A DNA stretch of 37,577 nt, taken from Flavobacteriales bacterium (lineage in GTDB: Bacteria > Bacteroidota > Bacteroidia > Flavobacteriales_D > Sanyastnellaceae). The notes below the pieces were generated by a model that worked only from the letters and a program-made list of their open reading frames with translations, made no database searches and was not told where the DNA came from. A program made the translations under genes and the position numbers. Below, one piece after another: positions 32,027-37,577 of the stretch; positions within the stretch are counted from its first letter, which is position 1, and each line of letters starts with the position of its first letter. The stretch spans positions 1 through 37,577 of the forward strand of contig CANIBZ010000024.1 of the NCBI GenBank assembly GCA_947466425.1. The letters run 5' to 3'.

Positions 32027-32965
32027 ATGAAAAAGTACGTTTGGATATTCGGCTTACTTTTATCGGTAAGCAGTTGTGTAGCTCCCAGAGCTATTACCAA
32101 TTCAGGAAAAGTCACTCCGAAGGGCAATTGGGTTGTCGCCACCAATCAGACGTACAACATTGCTACGGCTCCTGCTGGAAAGGTTGCGAGCGCGGTAGAC
32201 ATTGATCTCGATAATTTGTTGAATGGCTCATTGGATACTGTTTCTTTAGCTCAGTCGAATGCCATAGCAACCGATTGGCAGAAAGTGGGTGAGGCGCTGA
32301 TTGCGAATAACTTCGATCCAATAGGTGGCGGATTTGAATTTGCCGTTCGTTACGGAATTGCCGAACGATTCGATGTTGGATTTAAAAAAGTAGGAAGGGC
32401 CAAAGCCATTGACGTACAATATCAGTTTTTAGGATCATTAGGAAATGTAGACGACTTCTCAGAATCGGCTACAGACAAGTGGTACGGAAGCATTGGTCTT
32501 CAGTATTCCAGTCAAGATTTATCGTTGCCTTTTTGGGCGAAGCCTTTAACCTCTAAGTTGCAATACGATTTCAGTCGGAAGGACATATTGGTTCCATTGA
32601 TCTTCAGTTACGGCTTGGGCAATGAAGAATCGATTGGCGCTATCTCGTTTGGATTGGCTTACAACTTCACGCGTATGAATTATTCAACCACACCGTTTAC
32701 CTATGCGCGTATTCAGGATGTGAACGGAGTTGTAACGGCATTGAACACCGCGGCCATCACAGAAACCAAGAACATCAGCAGTTTCGGCGCCTTCGCCAAC
32801 ATGAAAATTGGATTCCGTTATTTCTATTTCGTCCCTGCCGTAGCGGTTTATTATCAGAATTACGGCACTCTTCAGAACTTCATTGGCGAATCTTTTCAGA
32901 TGAAAGGGGTAACAGTAGTTCCTTCGTTGGGGCTGCGGTTGCGCTTGGGGAAATCTAAATCGTAA
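32027..32965 (+). CDS. Outer-membrane beta-barrel-like lipoprotein (312 aa)
   Basis: Signal peptide with lipobox SVSSC (Cys at 17). Alternating beta segments follow, with aromatic ends (WYGSIGLQYSS, LQYDFSRKDILVPLIFSYG, MKIGFRYFYFVPAVAVYYQNYG) and a final LGLRLRLGKSKS. This fits a barrel or barrel-like surface lipoprotein of about 8 to 12 strands; no known family is recognised. It starts 1 base after the mazG stop, so it may share the mut/mazG transcript. Confidence 0.6.
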   Translation: MKKYVWIFGLLLSVSSCVAPRAITNSGKVTPKGNWVVATNQTYNIATAPAGKVASAVDIDLDNLLNGSLDTVSLAQSNAIATDWQKVGEALIANNFDPIGGGFEFAVRYGIAERFDVGFKKVGRAKAIDVQYQFLGSLGNVDDFSESATDKWYGSIGLQYSSQDLSLPFWAKPLTSKLQYDFSRKDILVPLIFSYGLGNEESIGAISFGLAYNFTRMNYSTTPFTYARIQDVNGVVTALNTAAITETKNISSFGAFANMKIGFRYFYFVPAVAVYYQNYGTLQNFIGESFQMKGVTVVPSLGLRLRLGKSKS

Positions 32966-33135
32966 GTTAAGAGAAGGGAAGAGAAGGGAAGAATAGGTAA
33001 GAAATTTTCAGCGAAGCTTTGATCGCTTGCGATTGATTGCATAGCAATTGATCACGGAGTGATTCACATGGTTTGATCGCTTGCGATTGATTCGAAGAAT
33101 TGATCACGGAGTGATTCACGTGGTTTGATCGCGGC
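32966..33135. repeat. Polypurine tract and hairpin array of the ATTG/TTTG type
   Basis: A GAGAAGGGAAG tract at 32966-32998 leads into hairpins ATCGC-TT-GCGAT, ATTGC-ATA-GCAAT and ATCAC-GGA-GTGAT. A second round follows: ATCGC-TT-GCGAT, ATTC-GAA-GAAT, ATCAC-GGA-GTGAT. Linkers are TTTG or TG and TCACATGG. It lies between the barrel lipoprotein and the convergent gene at 33154-33498. Confidence 0.75.
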
Positions 33136-33153
33136 GGATACGGTTTGGACTAA

Positions 33154-33498
33154 TTATTTTCTGTTTTTAAAAAAATCAGATGCCTCCTTTGGCCCCATTT
33201 CAATCAATGTAAACACTCTATTCCCCTCAGGATCTATTTTATAATACCAGTATTTAATAGATTTAAAAGTGTAATCATAAAAATCATAATTTCCCCAATC
33301 CCACTCAATCATATTAAAACTTACACCCCAGTAATTTGCTAAAGTAAAAGACCATAAATCACTATGTACATGACCCATTGCGTAAGCTTCATTTAGTGTT
33401 TCTTCAAAACTAAAAGCTTCCGTTTTTATAGTATCTTGTGTTTGAGTAAAACCATTTACCCCGACGAATAAACTGATAATAATGAATAATATTTTCAT
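33154..33498 (-). CDS. Small secreted hypothetical protein (114 aa)
   Basis: The ATG at 33498 gives a clean signal peptide (MKILFIIISLFVGVNGFTQ). The longer frame upstream (MFIKLFIQIDF) is not needed. The mature region is aromatic-rich (DLWSFTLANYWG, WDWGNYDFYDYTF) with no motif I recognise. It is flanked by hairpin arrays on both sides, as are several orphan envelope genes here. Confidence 0.55.
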   Translation of the reverse strand: MKILFIIISLFVGVNGFTQTQDTIKTEAFSFEETLNEAYAMGHVHSDLWSFTLANYWGVSFNMIEWDWGNYDFYDYTFKSIKYWYYKIDPEGNRVFTLIEMGPKEASDFFKNRK

Positions 33499-33747
33499 GA
33501 AATCTATTTGTATAAATAATTTAATAAACAAAACTGGGTAAGCTAAACAAAATCTTGAATTTCCTGAATTTATAACGAATAACTACCTGAATATAAATAA
33601 TACTTGTAGGTTATACATACTTCGGAATATATGATGGTGCAAATTCGGGTTTAGGAATGTAGTTTTTCTTGGACCAGTCATATTTTTTTAAATTTTATAT
33701 TGGCTATTAATCTTTTTCAGAACTGAATGTCACCTTCGTTATTGTGC

Positions 33748-33830
33748 ACCGCAGGTTTGATCGCTTGCGATTCATAGCGAAGCAATTGATCACGCAGTGA
33801 TTCACATGTTTTACACAGTGTTTTACATAA
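33748..33830. repeat. Hairpin array of the ATTG/TTTG type, smaller copy
   Basis: Includes ACC-GCA-GGT, ATCGC-TT-GCGAT, ATCAC-GCA-GTGAT and ACAC-A-GTGT with the same linkers as at 32966-33135. The preceding stretch 33499-33747 is AT-rich and shows nothing recognisable. Confidence 0.6.
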
Positions 33831-33848
33831 AAAGACTTTTAATAGAAA

Positions 33849-33871
33849 AACCCCTTGATAATCAAGGGGTT
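33849..33871 (-). terminator. Terminator of tRNA-Asp
   Basis: An 11-bp stem AACCCCTTGAT / ATCAAGGGGTT followed on the minus strand by TTTTTC. It lies 14 bases downstream of the tRNA 3' end. Confidence 0.8.
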
Positions 33872-33885
33872 ACTCTCTCATTTAG

Positions 33886-33959
33886 CGGTCGGGACGGGAC
33901 TCGAACCCGCGACCCCGTGCGTGACAGGCACGTATTCTAACCAACTGAACTACCCGACC
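33886..33959 (-). tRNA. tRNA-Asp (GTC)
   Basis: 74 nt on the minus strand: acceptor stem GGTCGGG paired with CCCGACC, D arm AGTTGGTTAGA, anticodon loop CCTGTCACG with anticodon GTC, and T arm GGGTTCGAGTCC. A discriminator G is present and CCA is not encoded. A terminator lies just downstream. Confidence 0.97.
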
Positions 33960-34095
33960 GTTGCCGTAAAGCGATGCAAAAGTAATCTCAATTTTCAATT
34001 ACACAAACTTTTTCATGTAATTTTTTCTTTCATCGCTTTACAATGCCCTGCGTTGGCGTCTTTCTCATAAGGTCGAAATATTTTTTGACCCTATC

Positions 34096-34434
34096 TCAAC
34101 ATTCGCCTTCAGCATTCGTGCAAGCACCTTGAATAAATCTTTTTGAAGATACAAATAAAGATTTAGCAGAATATAAAGTAACACTTATTCCTAATTTTTG
34201 AAAGGAAATCACTCTGTCCGAATGGACAAAGCGGTATTCATCTAGATTATCATAGCGCATTAAAGCGTCTTGGCAGATCTCTAAGTAGCGCTTATTTTGT
34301 TCTTCGTTTACTTGAAGTTCAAAGGTTAATTCGACTTGATTTGTTGGAATACTCTCCTGAGCCGCCACTTGGGTGTGGGCGAGACTTACAAGCATAGCAA
34401 TGCTTGCGGTTATTTTTGGGAGAGTGTAATACAT
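34096..34434 (-). CDS. Small secreted hypothetical protein (112 aa)
   Basis: A signal peptide (about 1-25, TASIAMLVSLAHTQVAAQ) and a short domain with two cysteines near the end (QGACTNAEGEC), possibly a disulfide, plus a KRYLEICQDALMRYD segment. Unrecognised. Divergent from the radical SAM gene, with an 89-bp gap between. Confidence 0.55.
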   Translation of the reverse strand: MYYTLPKITASIAMLVSLAHTQVAAQESIPTNQVELTFELQVNEEQNKRYLEICQDALMRYDNLDEYRFVHSDRVISFQKLGISVTLYSAKSLFVSSKRFIQGACTNAEGEC

Positions 34435-34523
34435 ATAGCAACGTTTAAGTGGCTTCAGGTTTAACGTAATCTAAAAACAAAAGGTTACGCTTTACTTCTT
34501 TTCTTTTTCGTTTCTTTGCAGCC

Positions 34524-36707
34524 GTGTCGAAACCGTTACTCATAATCCCGCCTTTAACGCAGTTGAATACCCCGTATCCAGCAACCGCTTATTTAACCGG
34601 ATTTCTGAAACAACAAGGATTTGATTCAAGACAAAAAGACTTGGGATTAGACATGGTGTTGGATGTTTTTTCCAGAAATGGATTAACACAACTATTCGAT
34701 GCCATTGAATCTTCCAACTTCAGACTAACTCACCAACTCGATGCGTTGGTGAAAAATCGCAAGGCCTACGAAAACACCGTAGATGCCGTGATTTCCTTCC
34801 TTCAAAATAAAAATTACACGCTCGGATACCGCATAGCAGCGGGAGCCTATTTGCCCGAAGGCTCTCGCTTTCAGCAAATCAAGGACCTCGAATGGTTCTT
34901 CGGAAACATTGGGGTGCAAGACAAAGCGCGATACAAATGCACCATGTACTTGGAAGACATCTCAGATCTCATTCAAGCAACTGTGGGTCCGCATTTCGGT
35001 TTTTCGAAATACGCAGAACGCATCTCAAGAACCGCCGTCTCCTTCAGTCCAATTCTTGAAGAATTGAACAAGCCCAACAATTATCTCGACGATATTTTGG
35101 TGGAAAGGGTAAAGACGTACTTCCAAGAAGAAGTGCCTTCCATGGTCGGATTCACCGTGCCTTTTGGTGGAAATTTATACGGCGCTTTCAAAGCGGGACA
35201 ATGGATTAAGACCCATTATCCGGAAGTGAAAATCGCAATGGGTGGGGGATATCCGAATACTGAATTGCGCGAACTCTCTGATCCGCGCGTTTTCGACTTC
35301 GTCGATTACATTACCCTCGACGATGGGGAAGGGCCATTCCTGGAGCTGTTGAAGCATCTGGAAGATGCAGAAGTTCATTCGGAACTGAAAAGAACGTTCC
35401 GTAGAAATTCAAACAACGAAGTTGAATTCATAGACAACAAAGTAGGAGGAGATTTTCTTCACGCTCAAAAACCGGCTCCGAGTTACACCGGTCTTCGTTT
35501 CAATGAATACCTCTCGGTCATTGATATGCCCAACCCCATGCATCGCTTGTGGAACGACGGGCGTTGGAACAAAATGACAGTGGCTCACGGATGTTATTGG
35601 AAGAAATGCAGCTTCTGCGACATTACACTCGACTACATTGGAAGATACGACCAAGCCAGCGCAACGCATTTAGTAGATCAGATGGAAGCGCTCATTGCAG
35701 AAACCGGTGAAACCGGATTTCACTTCGTAGATGAAGCCGCGCCTCCAGCAGCATTGCGCGATCTAGCCATTGAAATTCTTCGCAGAGGCTTGCAAGTCTC
35801 TTGGTGGACCAACATTCGTTTTGAAAAAACATTCTCTCCCGATCTCTGTAAAATTCTAGCAGCCTCCGGTTGCATAGCCGTAACTGGCGGTTTAGAAGTG
35901 GCGAGTCCAAGAATTTTAGAGTTGATCGACAAAGGAATTTCCATAGATCAAGTAGCCAAGGTCTGCAAAGGTTTCCGCGACGCTGGAATTTTAGTCCATG
36001 CCTACTTAATGTTCGGTTTCCCTACGCAAACCGAACAAGAAACCATTGATTCGCTGGAGGTGGTGCGACAATTATTCGAAAATCAACTGCTGCATTCGGG
36101 ACATTGGCACCAATTCGCCATGACCGTTCACAGCCCCGTTGGAAAAGACCCCGAGAAATACGGAGTGATTCGCACAGGCCCTGTTTTCGAAGGTTTCGCG
36201 AACAACGACTTGTTCCATGATGACCCGAAAGGTGCCAACCATGAGCAATATTCAGACGGATTGAAAAAGGCCTTGTACAACTACATGCACGGCATTGGCT
36301 TCGAATTTCCGTTGAAGAAATTCTTCAAATTTCCTATCGTCAATCCATTGGTTCACCGCTCACTCATTGAAAAGTCTGTCAAGAAAATGCCCGATGATGA
36401 AGTAGAATTGAAAGGCATGGTGCTCTTCCTTCATCAAACGTCTTTAAAGGAATTGAAGAAAAACGGTCCGAACAAAGAAGTGCTCTTCGTTCATAAATCG
36501 GGATACCAGAAAATAGATCTTCCTTCAGCAGTAGCCGATTTCCTCATAGAAAATGAAACGAAGTTCAATTTATTTCAAGAAGAAAAAATAAACTACCAAG
36601 ATGTCCTCACGAACTTTTCCAACCAACTCAAATCCACTCCTGAAGAGGTCGTGAAATTCAGCTGGTGGAAACAAATGCGCGAATACGTTTGGATGGTCCG
36701 CGTTTAA
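34524..36707 (+). CDS. B12-binding radical SAM protein with a CX4CX2C cluster motif
   Basis: A 727-aa protein. A cobalamin-binding-like domain occupies about 1-270 (LLIIPPLTQLNTPYP, AMGGGYPNTELREL). The radical SAM barrel starts near 345 with C357-x4-C362-x2-C365 (HGCYWKKCSFCD), one residue longer than the usual CX3CX2C. The downstream GGLEVASPRILELIDKG and HAYLMFGFPTQTEQE motifs are of SAM-binding type. The start is GTG at 34524, and TTTCTTTGC right before it resembles a -7 element, suggesting a near-leaderless mRNA. Reaction unknown; methylation or ring chemistry on an unactivated carbon is possible. Its stop overlaps the stop of the convergent helicase gene. Confidence 0.85.
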   Translation: MSKPLLIIPPLTQLNTPYPATAYLTGFLKQQGFDSRQKDLGLDMVLDVFSRNGLTQLFDAIESSNFRLTHQLDALVKNRKAYENTVDAVISFLQNKNYTLGYRIAAGAYLPEGSRFQQIKDLEWFFGNIGVQDKARYKCTMYLEDISDLIQATVGPHFGFSKYAERISRTAVSFSPILEELNKPNNYLDDILVERVKTYFQEEVPSMVGFTVPFGGNLYGAFKAGQWIKTHYPEVKIAMGGGYPNTELRELSDPRVFDFVDYITLDDGEGPFLELLKHLEDAEVHSELKRTFRRNSNNEVEFIDNKVGGDFLHAQKPAPSYTGLRFNEYLSVIDMPNPMHRLWNDGRWNKMTVAHGCYWKKCSFCDITLDYIGRYDQASATHLVDQMEALIAETGETGFHFVDEAAPPAALRDLAIEILRRGLQVSWWTNIRFEKTFSPDLCKILAASGCIAVTGGLEVASPRILELIDKGISIDQVAKVCKGFRDAGILVHAYLMFGFPTQTEQETIDSLEVVRQLFENQLLHSGHWHQFAMTVHSPVGKDPEKYGVIRTGPVFEGFANNDLFHDDPKGANHEQYSDGLKKALYNYMHGIGFEFPLKKFFKFPIVNPLVHRSLIEKSVKKMPDDEVELKGMVLFLHQTSLKELKKNGPNKEVLFVHKSGYQKIDLPSAVADFLIENETKFNLFQEEKINYQDVLTNFSNQLKSTPEEVVKFSWWKQMREYVWMVRV

Positions 36708-37577
36708 GACGGTCTTCTTTTCGAATCGGGATTTCCAGAGAAGCGTGGCTTAAATCCACCACCACTGCCGGTCTTCGGTCTGTTTCCTCCGCCACCATTT
36801 CCACTTCCACCACTTGGACCACTTCCACGATGTGTCTTTCCACCACCAGATCTAGAAAAAGGTTTCTTGCCTTGTGGCTTTTGCGCAACACCTGGAGCAG
36901 GTTTGTTCAATGCTGGGAACGGATGCTCGCTTACAACCGGAATTTCCAATCCAATCAACTTCTGAATGTCGCGCAAGTATTCACGCTCTTCAATGTCGCA
37001 GAATGAAATAGCTTTTCCAGAAGCACCCGCGCGACCTGTTCTTCCAATGCGGTGAACATACGTCTCTGGGATATTCGGAATTTCGAAGTTCACCACGAAA
37101 GCCAACTCATCAATGTCAATACCACGCGCAGCAATGTCCGTAGCGACAAGCACGCGAGTGATTCCGCCTTTGAAATTGCTTAACGCACGCTGACGGTGAT
37201 TCTGAGATTTGTTTCCGTGAATGGCTTCCGCCTTAATGCTAAACTTTTGTAAAAGCTTAACTACTTTATCTGCACCATGCTTGGTGCGTGTGAAAACCAA
37301 AGCAGATCGTATTGATTTATCTTGAAGGACATGCATCAACAAATCGTTCTTGTTCGCCTGATCAACGAAGTAAATGCCCTGCTCAATTTTTTCAACGGTG
37401 GAAGAAACCGGAGTTACTTCAACTTTTTTCGGAGTTGTTAAAATTGAATTCGCCAATTCTTGAATCGTCTTCGGCATGGTTGCCGAAAAGAACAAAGACT
37501 GTCTTCTTTCAGGAATTAATTTAATAATGCGTTTCACATCGTTCACAAATCCCATGTCCAACATGCGATCTGCTTCA
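36704..37577 (-). CDS. DEAD-box RNA helicase, C-terminal part (RhlE-type)
   Basis: Partial: the 5' end lies beyond the window. The visible 290 residues begin in the DEAD motif itself (EADRMLDMGF), then SATMP (motif III), a helicase C domain with ALVFTRTKHGADK, VLVATDIAARGID and HRIGRTGRAG (motif VI). A C-terminal tail of Gly, Arg and Pro (GPSGGSGNGGGGNRPK) is probably an RNA-binding extension typical of RhlE-like helicases in this phylum. The stop codon shares bases with that of the radical SAM gene. Confidence 0.95.
   Translation of the reverse strand, partial: EADRMLDMGFVNDVKRIIKLIPERRQSLFFSATMPKTIQELANSILTTPKKVEVTPVSSTVEKIEQGIYFVDQANKNDLLMHVLQDKSIRSALVFTRTKHGADKVVKLLQKFSIKAEAIHGNKSQNHRQRALSNFKGGITRVLVATDIAARGIDIDELAFVVNFEIPNIPETYVHRIGRTGRAGASGKAISFCDIEEREYLRDIQKLIGLEIPVVSEHPFPALNKPAPGVAQKPQGKKPFSRSGGGKTHRGSGPSGGSGNGGGGNRPKTGSGGGFKPRFSGNPDSKRRPS

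Overview
The window comes from a member of the Bacteroidota, most likely the Flavobacteriia. The signs are a giant secreted protein with a gliding-motility/type IX secretion C-terminal domain, many short lipoproteins with SC/GC lipoboxes, TAnnTTTG-type promoter elements, very few Shine-Dalgarno sites, an S46 dipeptidyl-peptidase, and an adenosylcobalamin-dependent methylmalonyl-CoA mutase pair. Base composition is moderately AT-rich. I cannot name the genus.

Left part (1-12.4 kb) is accessory in character. It starts with the end of an IS3-family element that has cut a PEGA lipoprotein gene. An intact paralogue follows, which is a PEGA plus HtrA-type serine protease lipoprotein. Then come two ORF6N/PLD-like DNA-binding proteins in opposite orientation (2378-3241 and 11289-12176), a run of small orphan lipoproteins and membrane proteins (3509-7710), and a four-gene signalling operon (two 7TM proteins, a histidine kinase without a sensor domain, and a NarL-type regulator; 8074-10847). 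Almost every gap here is filled with an unusual repeat class: tandem small hairpins. Each hairpin has a perfect 3-8 bp stem and usually a 3-nt loop, and they are strung together by a short constant linker. The linker (TCAT, ATTC, CCTC, ATTTGT and others) defines the array family. The stems differ from one hairpin to the next but always stay complementary, and the loops vary freely. The same linker families recur at separate places. Both ORF6N genes also carry a long palindrome at the same codon position but with different sequence. These arrays, with the ORF6N/PLD proteins as possible partners, are the best candidate for an undescribed system.

Middle part (12.4-32.9 kb) is core-like, densely packed and almost free of arrays. 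It holds a nucleotide-sugar operon (UDP-glucose dehydrogenase, UDP-glucuronate decarboxylase, a WlbB/WbpD-like acetyltransferase). A long rightward run follows: an ABC exporter pair, Ppx/GppA, HldD heptose epimerase, PTPS/QueD, FolE, a BI-1 family protein, a J-domain membrane protein and a DPP11-like peptidase. After these come a 45-aa His-rich membrane peptide on the minus strand, a CotH-kinase type IX cargo protein, MutA-MutB-MazG, and an outer-membrane-like lipoprotein.

Right part (33-37.6 kb) returns to hairpin arrays around a small secreted protein. Then come tRNA-Asp with its terminator, another small secreted protein, a B12-binding radical SAM protein with a CX4CX2C cluster motif, and the 3' part of a DEAD-box RNA helicase gene running off the window.
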